Shown one piece after another: positions 1-7,816 of a stretch of DNA of 64,000 bases; positions within the stretch are counted from its first letter, which is position 1; every line of letters begins with the position of its first letter. The notes beneath the pieces were generated by a model, which had not been told where the DNA came from, did not search any database, and saw only the letters and a program-made list of their open reading frames with translations. The position numbers and the translations under genes were made by a program. Source of the stretch: Weissella diestrammenae (lineage in GTDB: Bacteria > Bacillota > Bacilli > Lactobacillales > Lactobacillaceae); NCBI RefSeq assembly GCF_014397255.1, contig NZ_CP060724.1, forward strand, positions 434,001-498,000, written 5' to 3'.

Positions 1-1159
1 TACCAGTCGTTGGATCAAACAAACGTGCAATTAATTGGGCTAACGTCGTCTTTCCAGAACCGGTTGCCCCAACAATACCAATCATTTCCCCTGCATTCGC
101 TTTAAAGGAAATATCATTTAGTACAGCTTTCTCATCACCTGGATACTTGAATGAGACATGGTTAAAATCAACCGTCCCCTCTAATTCCTGATCAGGTGCT
201 TGTGCATCATATGTCATTGATGGTTCCGTTGACAAAACTTCACCGATTCGCTTAATTGATACTGCACCACGCGCAGCAAAAGTCATCAACATACCACCAA
301 TAATGATGGCCATCATGATTTGCATGAGGTAATTCATAAATGATGAGACACTAGCTAACATATCTGGATGTGTGCCAACATGTTGGCCAACATACCAAAT
401 TGAAACAGCGATTGCTAATTGGCCAATCAAGGTAAATAACGGCATAATAATTGAGAAAAGATACCCAATCGTGACATTCACATGATTCAATTCACTCGAT
501 GCAGTGTTAAAGCGCGCTTCTTCATTCGCTTCTTGATTAAATGATTTAACCACGCGAACACCTTGCATATTTTCCTTGGCTAAATTATTCGTTTTTTCAA
601 TCAAGCCTTGAATCCGACCAAAGAGTGGTCCCATTTTACTGAAAACACCCGCTGTAATCACTAATACCAATATAACCATTAAAATGATGACCCACCACAA
701 TTCTGGCAAAGTCATTAAAGCTAAAATGAGCGCCCCAATAAACAACATTGGCATCCGAATTAAAGCTTGAAATCCCATCATTACTAATGTTTGTACCTGT
801 TGCACGTCATTAGTCATTCGTACAACTAAGTTTCCAACTGAAAACTTCTCAATATCAGCAAATGAAAAACTTTGAATTTTACGATACGTACTCTCTCGTA
901 AATCAGCTGCGACATTCTGGGCAATCTTGGCCGCAAAAATAGCATTAATTGCACCAGCAATCAGACCGATGACCGCAATAATAATCAGCTGTAACCCGAT
1001 TTCGTTCACGCGTCCCATCTTATCATCTGTAATGGCTTGCATAACCCCTTGTAACAATTTTGGCTGCCACAACGAAGAACCAGCCATGATTGCAACCGAA
1101 ATAATTGCAATGAACATATCGCCTTTATATTTGCCCAAATAGGGCTTCAACAATTTCAT
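1..1159 (-). CDS. ABC exporter, fused permease/ATP-binding subunit (partial, 3' end outside window)
   Basis: Reading the minus strand from the ATG at 1157-1159 gives an unbroken frame to the window edge, so the C-terminus is missing. The N-terminal part carries several hydrophobic segments typical of a type-1 ABC exporter membrane domain. It is followed by the start of a nucleotide-binding domain with a clear Walker A (GATGSGKTT) and, just before the edge, ARLFDPTTG. The missing part should hold the Q-loop, signature and Walker B. An AGGAGA-like ribosome site precedes the start. In LAB such half-size exporters often work as heterodimers encoded side by side (LmrCD/YheIH type) for multidrug or peptide export; the partner would lie to the left. 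The substrate cannot be read from this fragment. Confidence 0.85.
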   Translation of the reverse strand, partial: MKLLKPYLGKYKGDMFIAIISVAIMAGSSLWQPKLLQGVMQAITDDKMGRVNEIGLQLIIIAVIGLIAGAINAIFAAKIAQNVAADLRESTYRKIQSFSFADIEKFSVGNLVVRMTNDVQQVQTLVMMGFQALIRMPMLFIGALILALMTLPELWWVIILMVILVLVITAGVFSKMGPLFGRIQGLIEKTNNLAKENMQGVRVVKSFNQEANEEARFNTASSELNHVNVTIGYLFSIIMPLFTLIGQLAIAVSIWYVGQHVGTHPDMLASVSSFMNYLMQIMMAIIIGGMLMTFAARGAVSIKRIGEVLSTEPSMTYDAQAPDQELEGTVDFNHVSFKYPGDEKAVLNDISFKANAGEMIGIVGATGSGKTTLAQLIARLFDPTTG

Positions 1160-1217
1160 TTTTCTCTCCTTACATAAATAAAGTAATTATAATATTACCT
1201 TTATCATTAATATAAAA

Positions 1218-1256
1218 CAACTCAATTTGCATAAATAATCATGCTGAAATTGAGTC
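1218..1256 (-). terminator. Candidate terminator after hflX
   Basis: A 9-bp inverted repeat (1220-1228 with 1247-1255, ACTCAATTT/AAATTGAGT), extended by GCAT/ATGC, lies just past the hflX stop. On the minus strand it is followed by a broken T-rich stretch (TGTTTTATA). It is a moderate terminator and could also insulate hflX from the ABC exporter gene. Confidence 0.5.
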
Positions 1257-1283
1257 AGTTTAATATCGTATTTCTTGTTTTAA

Positions 1284-2567
1284 TCAGTCCACAATGAATT
1301 CTGCATAGCGTTTCACTTGCAGTGGGGTTAAACTCACCCGTAATTGTGTCCCATTTTCTGTATATTCAGTCGCTAAGATTGACGCTTGTTCATTCAAATC
1401 CGATACAATCTCTCCCTGATTGAAAGGGATCAAAACAGTTGCTTCACTCAAATCATCGAAGACATGTTGTTTCACAACATCAACTAATAAATCAATTGAA
1501 GCTGTGTCTTGCGCTGAAACAATCAATGTGTCCCCATCACGATCTGGATAGCTTGTGTCTGGTCGCAAGTCGGCCTTATTATAAATCGTAATCATTGGCA
1601 TGTCAGTCACACCAATTTCCTTTAACGTCTGAGCCGTGGTGGCCATCATATCAGGATAATGTTCATCAGAATAATCAACGATTTGTAACAACAAATCCGC
1701 ATTTGCCGCTTCGGCTAGAGTTGCGCGAAAGGCTGCCACTAAATTATGCGGTAATTTAGAAACAAAGCCGACTGTATCAGACAATAAAAATGACTGATTA
1801 TCTGGCAGATTAATCTTTCTGACTGCCGTTTCTAAGGTCGCAAAAAGCATATCAGCTTGAAAAACCGTTTTCGATTCATTTTCTCCAAACCGCTGAACCA
1901 ATTGGTTCATAATAGTCGATTTACCAGCATTCGTGTAGCCAACTAAGGCCACATTCTTAATGGCTTGTTTCGTCCGGTGGGCACGCCGTATTTGCTCATC
2001 TGACTGAATTTCGACAATTTCTTTTTTAATCATTGCAATCTGATGCTCAATGGTCCGACGATTGGTTTCCAACTTGGTTTCACCAGCCCCACGTGATGTG
2101 AATCCGCCACCGCCACCACCTGTTTGCTGATCTAGTCGAATATTTAAACTCGTCCTCAACCGTGGTAATTGGTATTGTAATTGGGCCATATTCACTTGCA
2201 ATTTTGCCATACGGGTTTGCGCACGCGAGGCAAAGATATCCAAAATCAATGCGGTCCGATCCATAATCGTTGCACCAGTCATTGTTTCCAGATTACGAAT
2301 TTGTGATGGTGATAATTCATCATTTGCAACAACCATATTAACTTGATGGTACGCTACAGCGTCTTTTAACTCTTCAACTTTACCTTTACCAAAATAAGTT
2401 GACGCCACTGGTCGTTCCAATTTTTGCGTCAATTGATCAACCACTTGCATGCCATTGGCCTCAGCTAAATTAGCCAATTCCGTCATTTGATAGACAAACT
2501 GCGGATCATTGCGATCCAACCCAACAATTAAAACGGGTACTTGTGCTACTTGTTCGTTTTCGTGCAT
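1284..2567 (-). CDS. hflX: GTPase HflX (ribosome-associated)
   Basis: This 427-aa protein is full length for HflX, a GTPase that binds the 50S subunit and can split or rescue stalled 70S ribosomes, notably after heat stress. The N-terminal HflX domain (about residues 10-150) ends in the Gly-rich linker GGGGGGFTSRGAGE typical of the family. The G domain follows, with Walker A GYTNAGKST near residue 210, DTVGF (G3) near 262 and NKAD (G4) near 330. It starts only 4 nt after the stop of the upstream phosphatase gene, so the two are probably co-transcribed from a promoter above 3243. Confidence 0.95.
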   Translation of the reverse strand: MHENEQVAQVPVLIVGLDRNDPQFVYQMTELANLAEANGMQVVDQLTQKLERPVASTYFGKGKVEELKDAVAYHQVNMVVANDELSPSQIRNLETMTGATIMDRTALILDIFASRAQTRMAKLQVNMAQLQYQLPRLRTSLNIRLDQQTGGGGGGFTSRGAGETKLETNRRTIEHQIAMIKKEIVEIQSDEQIRRAHRTKQAIKNVALVGYTNAGKSTIMNQLVQRFGENESKTVFQADMLFATLETAVRKINLPDNQSFLLSDTVGFVSKLPHNLVAAFRATLAEAANADLLLQIVDYSDEHYPDMMATTAQTLKEIGVTDMPMITIYNKADLRPDTSYPDRDGDTLIVSAQDTASIDLLVDVVKQHVFDDLSEATVLIPFNQGEIVSDLNEQASILATEYTENGTQLRVSLTPLQVKRYAEFIVD

Positions 2568-2571
2568 CTAA

Positions 2572-3243
2572 TCACCAAACTTTCTCAATGTCATTAAAAA
2601 CTTCTAACGTCATTTTGTCCTGATCAACGACCCATTTTGAAATTGATCCGTTATGCATACTAGGTAATGTATATTCTGGCCCAGCATATTTTCCAGCTAA
2701 GTTTCGAATTAATGTTCCATGAACCACCAATAAGACATTTTCACCGTCTTTGGCCGTTGTTTTTAATATATCCAGCCCTGCCTCAACACGTGTCCAAAAT
2801 TGTTCAGCATTTTCAGCATCATGCGTTGGGTCTGCCGCATGAATGGCATTCATGACTTCATCTTGAGACATTTCAGCCATCAGATCACCATATGCCGAGA
2901 TATCCTTTAGTCCTTTTAACTCGGCTACGGCTTGAGCTGCTGTAGGACCTGGTAGCCCTTCAAATGTACCAAAAAACTCTTCTCGGAATTGTGCCAATTC
3001 AGTCGGTTCAGCATAATCAGGCGTTGCATTATTACGATTCATAATAAAACGTGCTGTCCGGACAGCGCGAGTCAAATCGGAAGAAAAAACATGATCAAAT
3101 TTCACATTTGCCAACCGATTACCAGCAGCTTGACCATCAGCAATACCTTTTTCAGTTAATGGTGCATCAGACCACCCTTGCATCCGATTGTACTTATTAA
3201 AGATTGTTTGACCATGCCGAACGACAAATAAATTAAAGCTCAT
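2572..3243 (-). CDS. Histidine phosphatase family protein (phosphoglycerate mutase-like)
   Basis: This 223-aa protein belongs to the histidine phosphatase superfamily. The catalytic RHG lies at residues 9-11 (VVRHGQTIFN), the helper arginine region is SSDLTRAVRTA near 56-66, and the second histidine is in VVHGTLIRN. The family includes cofactor-dependent phosphoglycerate mutases and many broad-specificity phosphatases (GpmB/PhoE-like). A true glycolytic gpmA is present separately at 26.0 kb, so this copy is more likely a phosphatase on small phosphorylated metabolites. It heads a two-gene unit with hflX, 4 nt apart. The exact substrate cannot be told from sequence. Confidence 0.88.
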   Translation of the reverse strand: MSFNLFVVRHGQTIFNKYNRMQGWSDAPLTEKGIADGQAAGNRLANVKFDHVFSSDLTRAVRTARFIMNRNNATPDYAEPTELAQFREEFFGTFEGLPGPTAAQAVAELKGLKDISAYGDLMAEMSQDEVMNAIHAADPTHDAENAEQFWTRVEAGLDILKTTAKDGENVLLVVHGTLIRNLAGKYAGPEYTLPSMHNGSISKWVVDQDKMTLEVFNDIEKVW

Positions 3244-3372
3244 TTTCTCTTCCCCCTACCTTTTTCTCTCTATATTGTATCATGCCGGCAAAACTCAATT
3301 GCGTCATATTCATATAAAATCTATTTCTATATTAAATATATGTAAATAAAACTGTTATTTACCATATGATGC

Positions 3373-3407
3373 TTAAAATGGTGGCAATCACCCACACACC
3401 ATTTTAA
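3373..3407. repeat. 11-bp inverted repeat in the leader of the glycosyltransferase cassette
   Basis: TTAAAATGGTG (3373-3383) and its perfect complement (3397-3407) flank a 13-nt loop in the 487-bp gap 3244-3730 between two divergent units. No T-tract follows on either strand, so it is not an obvious terminator. It could be an operator or an RNA hairpin. A second, looser pair (ATGATTGAA near 3469 and TTCAATCAT near 3512) lies closer to the gene. Nothing else is recognisable in this gap. Confidence 0.45.
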
Positions 3408-3677
3408 ATGTCAGACTGATCTTAGTCATGATTTCATTTCACAATATGCTCCAAAAATGAGGCGATGATGATTGAAATAAGGCATACTACACCACATTCA
3501 TCCCATTACATTCAATCATGCATTTCTTTTTCTCACATTTCAAACAAAATGATTCAAACCCCAGAAGGATGTATGACGATTAATAGATTTTTTTATGCGT
3601 CATTTTTGACTATTTCATTTTCAATTATCGCTTTTTTGTGAACAGTTAATGACTATTCTTTTTTACCGGAATTTATT

Positions 3678-3686
3678 TGCTAAACT
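3678..3686 (+). promoter_or_regulatory. Possible extended -10 element for the 3.7-7.2 kb cassette
   Basis: TGCTAAACT matches an extended -10 (TGN plus TAAACT) 44 nt before the start codon. No convincing -35 is present at the right spacing. A clear ribosome site AAGGAG (3714-3719) follows. Confidence 0.3.
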
Positions 3687-3730
3687 CTTCTTGTTAACAT
3701 CATTGCATTTACTAAGGAGCCTCTACCAAC

Positions 3731-5170
3731 ATGTTAAAAAATACAAAAAAAAATCTCAATTTAATCGAAAATACTCGTGACGGGCAATGGTGGACTGAAG
3801 ACCTCTACTTTGAAGCCTATGAACAGATTGAAGCCAGCCACACTAAGAAATTTCCCATCTTCATTCCTTCAATTGGCACGCCAAATGAACATTTTGGTCA
3901 TGTCCTTGCTAAAACTTTTACCAAAGAATTCAATTGGCCCATTTTTATCCTGACACGTGATTCTCAGCTTGACGCCTATCAAGATGCAATTAATTATTCA
4001 CCCTATGTCACGGTCTTATCACAACCAGATGCTACTATTTCTAATGCTGGCGCTAGTCGTAAATATATACAAGATTATGCCATCGGTGCTGGCCACGACT
4101 TCATTTTTATGTTTGATGATGACCTGTTTGAATTTAACATATTAACAAAAGGCGTTACCGAAAATGATTTCTTATATTCAAAAATTTCAGATTGTCGCAA
4201 TCAAGCACGAATTTTGGCCGTTTGGCAAGTCGCAACCCAATATCTCAATCAAAAATATGCTGTCAATGGCACGTTCCCAAACTATCATTCCGTTTCATGG
4301 CCCTATGAATATTCAACCGTTGAAAAAGGCATGACAACTTTTTCAGATTATTGCTCACAAGCTGTCTGCACGAATGTCTTAGAAACAGCAAATAATAAAA
4401 TATATTATCATGAAAACGATGAAGTCGGTCATGAAGACTGCGATTATTACGCACGCGGTTTAGACCGTGGTCTCATCTTTTCGCAACTTAAATTTTTAAC
4501 CTTTTCTGCCGAGGGAATGGACCTTGGTAACTTTACAATTGGTGCATCGCTAGAAGATCGTTTCTTCCAACAAATGACTGAATTTGTCAATGGTCCCATG
4601 AATTGGTTGAGTCGCCCATGGTTATACAATAAGCCAATGCTCGATGGCAGTATCGTCCCCGGTTATGATCTCAAAATGATTCGGGCATATCACAACATGC
4701 CGGCAAACTTTAAAATCGATTTAACTGAATTAAATCAAATTAATTTAAATCAGTCATTTGTACCTACGCCTAATCCCATTGAAGCATTAGGCTTTGAAAC
4801 ACTTGAAGCAGCATTATCAGCGCCTGCATCTGAACACAATCAAGACATCTTACTTGGTCAAGATGCTGGTCAACATCAAAACTATTTATTACGTTGGCAA
4901 GACCGCAATGATGAACTAGTAAATGATTTTTGGCGTAGTTTGCAATCAATTTGGTATAACCTCGATGAAACATACCGTGATCACTCACGCTATCCAAAAT
5001 TCATGACCCACATTTCTGAATTTTATTTCTCAAGTTTCTATTCTCATGAAGCCGGTTCACGTGACGAGTTAGGGATTCAGTCACAAAGTGAATGGGAACG
5101 TCTTAAAGAACGCGCCCTATTCAAATATCGTAATAAACACGGCCATGAAGCAATCATTTTTATCCCATAA
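3731..5170 (+). CDS. GT-A fold glycosyltransferase, TET-associated/GREB1-like type (inferred)
   Basis: This 479-aa soluble protein has no signal peptide or membrane segment. Its first 250 residues have the layout of a small GT-A nucleotide-sugar transferase: beta-strand FPIFIPSIGTP (41-51), IFILTRDSQ (71-79), NAGASRKYIQDYA (105-117), then FIFMFDDDLFEF (124-135) with an Asp triad at 129-131 fitting the metal-binding DxD motif. A late acidic motif GHEDCDYYARGL (233-244) resembles the catalytic ED segment of such enzymes. The order IPS...TR...R.YI..YA...FDDD resembles the TET-associated glycosyltransferase family; this assignment is from memory of motifs. Residues after about 330 show no known domain. 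The RBS AAGGAG is 11 nt upstream. It is followed after 24 nt by a PLP decarboxylase. Donor and acceptor are unknown. Confidence 0.7.
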   Translation: MLKNTKKNLNLIENTRDGQWWTEDLYFEAYEQIEASHTKKFPIFIPSIGTPNEHFGHVLAKTFTKEFNWPIFILTRDSQLDAYQDAINYSPYVTVLSQPDATISNAGASRKYIQDYAIGAGHDFIFMFDDDLFEFNILTKGVTENDFLYSKISDCRNQARILAVWQVATQYLNQKYAVNGTFPNYHSVSWPYEYSTVEKGMTTFSDYCSQAVCTNVLETANNKIYYHENDEVGHEDCDYYARGLDRGLIFSQLKFLTFSAEGMDLGNFTIGASLEDRFFQQMTEFVNGPMNWLSRPWLYNKPMLDGSIVPGYDLKMIRAYHNMPANFKIDLTELNQINLNQSFVPTPNPIEALGFETLEAALSAPASEHNQDILLGQDAGQHQNYLLRWQDRNDELVNDFWRSLQSIWYNLDETYRDHSRYPKFMTHISEFYFSSFYSHEAGSRDELGIQSQSEWERLKERALFKYRNKHGHEAIIFIP

Positions 5171-5194
5171 AAACACAACGGAGAGCCATTCATC

Positions 5195-6520
5195 ATGACA
5201 TTTACTACTCTAAATGCAAGTCAACTCATCAACAAAAAGCGTGCCCAAATTGCCGTCTTATCAGAAGAATTATTTCAATTAGAAAAGGAACAATTCATGA
5301 CAGACGCCACAATTGATGCGCAAACAAAAAAACAAATGCTAGACGATCTGACAACAGCTCAACAATTTGTTTTGACGGTCAATGAGCTTCGTACACATCA
5401 TCTGGGTTATCCCGGTAATTTCAAGCAGAACAGTCCCCTTTACCATCACTTCCGGCAATTAGAGGCAGAATTACCCCTGCTCAATAATATTGGTGATATT
5501 TTTGATGAAGGTAATGCCCGCCTCCATTCCAAAAAATGGGAACGTGACATTCTCAACTTATTCGCTGAAAAATTTGGACTGACAGACAACTGGTGGGGAT
5601 ATTTAACAAGTGGCGGCTCAGAATCAAACGATTGGGCGATTAATCAAGGTCGTTCATTACTACCCGACAGCATTTTTTATCATTCAACCGGGGCCCATTA
5701 TAGCATCACAAAGTCGAGTACCAATTTCATGAGTGAAGCCATTCCAACTTGTGGCCCTGATGACGAACGGATTAACGTTGACTTGTTAACGCAACGTATC
5801 CAAGAAAATTATGAACGCCTTGGTTTAGCGGCAAATATCGTCTTAACGTGGGGCACCACAAAATATGGTGCAATTGATGATGTTTGGGCGGTTAAAAAAT
5901 TTCTCATTGCACATCACATTCCACATTATTTACATCTTGATGCTGCCCACTTTGGTGGTATCCCTAACAATCAAATTGGGGCGCCAATCATTGATGACAT
6001 TCGTTCGCTTGGTGTGCATTCGATTTCTGTCAGTCTCCACAAATATATCGGGCTCCCCCAGGTAAAAGGTGTCTTATTGTCAGTTGAAGAACCTGCCACT
6101 CAAAATGCCGTGGATTACATCGGTCAAAAAGATACAACGAGTTGCGGTTCGCGTGATTTATTACCATTTTCAACCAAACAACAAGTCCTGGAAATGCTTA
6201 AATTATCCGATCCAAATGATTACCAACGCAATATTCGTTATTTTGAGGCACGCCTTAATGAACGCAAAATTCCATTCATTCGCTATGCCTACTCAAATAC
6301 ATTTGTCATTGCTGAACCATCATCTGAAATTTGTTCACACTATCAATTATCACAATTTAAAAATGATACCGGTCATAAAAAAGCACATGTTATCATTTTC
6401 CCGTATCAATCACAGGCACAACTACTTGCTCTAGCAAATGATTTAGCCAACGATTCTAAGGCACAGTCAGACATGACATTGAACTTCAAACAAAGGGTCC
6501 TTCAAACTAATGAATCTTAA
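5195..6520 (+). CDS. PLP-dependent group II amino-acid decarboxylase, histidine decarboxylase-like
   Basis: This 441-aa protein has the fold-type-I group II decarboxylase signatures. These are GYPGN (71-75) and INNVGD-like NNIGDIFDE near 97, GYLTSGGSESN (135-145), the PLP-stacking TGAHYS (165-170), LHLDAAHFGG with the PLP-binding Asp (247-256), and the Schiff-base lysine in SVSLHKYIG (278-286, Lys283). DTTSCGSRD (313-321) matches the family's SRN-type segment. These point to the histidine decarboxylase branch, not the glutamate or tyrosine decarboxylases usual in LAB, and LAB histamine formation normally uses the unrelated pyruvoyl enzyme. The substrate is unproven. RBS GGAGAG sits 9 nt before the ATG. 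The 3' end overlaps the next gene by 11 nt, which suggests translational coupling. Confidence 0.82.
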   Translation: MTFTTLNASQLINKKRAQIAVLSEELFQLEKEQFMTDATIDAQTKKQMLDDLTTAQQFVLTVNELRTHHLGYPGNFKQNSPLYHHFRQLEAELPLLNNIGDIFDEGNARLHSKKWERDILNLFAEKFGLTDNWWGYLTSGGSESNDWAINQGRSLLPDSIFYHSTGAHYSITKSSTNFMSEAIPTCGPDDERINVDLLTQRIQENYERLGLAANIVLTWGTTKYGAIDDVWAVKKFLIAHHIPHYLHLDAAHFGGIPNNQIGAPIIDDIRSLGVHSISVSLHKYIGLPQVKGVLLSVEEPATQNAVDYIGQKDTTSCGSRDLLPFSTKQQVLEMLKLSDPNDYQRNIRYFEARLNERKIPFIRYAYSNTFVIAEPSSEICSHYQLSQFKNDTGHKKAHVIIFPYQSQAQLLALANDLANDSKAQSDMTLNFKQRVLQTNES

Positions 6521-7163
6521 TGCAACTGCTGGTATACTAGCAACCATTCTTTCGTTTCTTACTTTTGCTTTTTTCGTTCCAAACCTGATTACCGGTGCAG
6601 CCAAAACTTCCGCCTATGCTTGGACTTTTTCGCTAGTTACTGCCGCCTCTCAATTAATTCTCATGGCCATGAGTCATGAGAATTTTGCTGGCTTACTCCG
6701 GCCATTGGCACTATGCTTTTGTATCAGTATTGTAGTGTTTGTTGCTTATCGTAAAGAAACAAATTCACCCACTCGGCTTGATTACATTTGTGGCACCATC
6801 GTTCTCATTGGTATGTTATTTGCCTTTTTTGGTCAACTTCTTTTAAAACGGATCGGTATTCAGACTTCCGCCCTATTTGCCGCAGACATATCATTATCCC
6901 TTCTAACGGCCCTGGCTATTCTACCTAATATAGCAACGATTCTCGGGATTAAAAAAGGAAATCATGAGATCCCACAAATCATTGCAATTGACGCTGTGGC
7001 CAGTCTCATGGGGCTTTTTGCCTTAAATATTTGGAATGTCTTTACTGTTTTCGGACCATTACTCATTATCATTTTAGATTTACGAACTATTTTATATGCC
7101 ATTTATTATAATGCACAACGTGAAAAAAACACTTTAGCTTTCAAAGAGAAACGCGATGTCTAA
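6510..7163 (+). CDS. Seven-TM membrane protein, PQ-loop/SWEET-like (inferred transporter)
   Basis: This 217-aa protein is strongly hydrophobic with about seven predicted membrane segments (roughly 8-27, 36-54, 62-80, 90-110, 120-142, 155-175, 177-198). Two related stretches, FFVPNLITGAAKTSAYAW near the N-terminus and ILPNIATILGIKKG near residue 138, look like the two proline-containing loops of a duplicated PQ-loop protein (SWEET, cystinosin-like). I infer, but cannot prove, a small-molecule transporter. Its ATG lies inside the decarboxylase stop region (11-nt overlap) and a strong terminator follows, so it is the last gene of the cassette. It may import the precursor or export the decarboxylated or glycosylated product. 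Confidence 0.6.
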   Translation: MNLNATAGILATILSFLTFAFFVPNLITGAAKTSAYAWTFSLVTAASQLILMAMSHENFAGLLRPLALCFCISIVVFVAYRKETNSPTRLDYICGTIVLIGMLFAFFGQLLLKRIGIQTSALFAADISLSLLTALAILPNIATILGIKKGNHEIPQIIAIDAVASLMGLFALNIWNVFTVFGPLLIIILDLRTILYAIYYNAQREKNTLAFKEKRDV

Positions 7164-7235
7164 ATAACGGATGCCTCTTTTATCAATCCGACCTGGGCAC
7201 TCATTCAGATTAATTTCATCTTAAATCCCCCCAGC

Positions 7236-7275
7236 AGGTCACAAAGCTACCATTAGCTTTGTGACCTACTTTTTT
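7236..7275 (+). terminator. Rho-independent terminator of the cassette
   Basis: A perfect 14-bp stem (7236-7249 with 7254-7267, AGGTCACAAAGCTA) with loop CCAT is followed by ACTTTTTT. It closes the three-gene cassette. Confidence 0.9.
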
Positions 7276-7590
7276 AGTACTACATTAGATCTAACAATCT
7301 ATTTGTTTTACCTTACTCAAACATCATTTTTTGACCAGTGATTCACGACATGCTTAAACAAATACTAACGGTGCCAACATCTGCAAAATCGTCAGAAATC
7401 CAACCACGCACCAATTTTTTAATGTCTTCACACACTTTAAAACCTAAATATTATCCGGCCTATCTGCTGATAGTTTTCATATCCACGACGGTTAACCTGG
7501 ATGAAGTAATACAGAAATTTGTAGCCTTTTTGTAGCCCAAAATTCAAAAAAGGCCCGAAACAATCAGAAGCCATCCATATCAAAAAAAAC
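7276..7590. other. Non-coding gap downstream of tRNA-Glu(CTC), possible decayed insertion
   Basis: No intact gene is visible. On the minus strand this is the DNA just past the tRNA 3' end, the usual target for integrating elements. A minus-strand stretch (about 7437-7560) reads as protein-like sequence containing GLQKGYKFLYYF and two near-repeats GGCTACAA, but no integrase motif is recognisable and no second copy of the tRNA 3' end was found. I treat it as an unidentified remnant. Confidence 0.3.
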
Positions 7591-7595
7591 ATAAT

Positions 7596-7637
7596 AAAAG
7601 CCGTCATATCAACAATAAACGTGATACAACGACTTTT
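7596..7637 (-). terminator. Terminator after tRNA-Glu(CTC)
   Basis: A long stem of about 16 bp with two or three G-U pairs (7596-7611 with 7622-7637) is followed on the minus strand by TTATTATG and then T8. Confidence 0.75.
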
Positions 7638-7654
7638 ACAGTATATATTAATTA

Positions 7655-7726
7655 TAGCCCAACAGGGAATCGAACCCTGGATTCCGCGCTGAGAACGCGA
7701 CGTCTTAACCACTTGACCATTGGGCC
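7655..7726 (-). tRNA. tRNA-Glu (anticodon CTC)
   Basis: The minus strand folds as a 72-nt cloverleaf. The acceptor stem is GGCCCAA/TTGGGCT (terminal G-U), the D arm GTC...GAC, the anticodon stem TCGCG/CGCGG with loop TTCTCAG giving anticodon CTC, and the T arm AGGG-TTCGATT-CCCT. The discriminator base is A and CCA is not encoded. It reads GAG codons; the other tRNA-Glu in this window has anticodon TTC. Confidence 0.95.
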
Positions 7727-7756
7727 ATTGAGTTATATTCTCAACAACAATAATTA

Positions 7757-7785
7757 AATATACAGCATAATATGGTTGACGTCAA
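7757..7785 (-). promoter_or_regulatory. Promoter of tRNA-Glu(CTC)
   Basis: Minus strand: -35 TTGACG (7780-7785), 17-nt spacer, -10 TATATT (7757-7762), about 31 nt before the tRNA. Confidence 0.75.
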
Positions 7786-7816
7786 TAACTTAAATCAAAA
7801 AATGCCAACAATTCAT

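Noticed and set aside
7437-7712. 91-codon minus-strand frame overlapping tRNA-Glu
   Set aside because: It starts inside the tRNA gene and has no ribosome site or recognised motif; treated as chance or remnant sequence.
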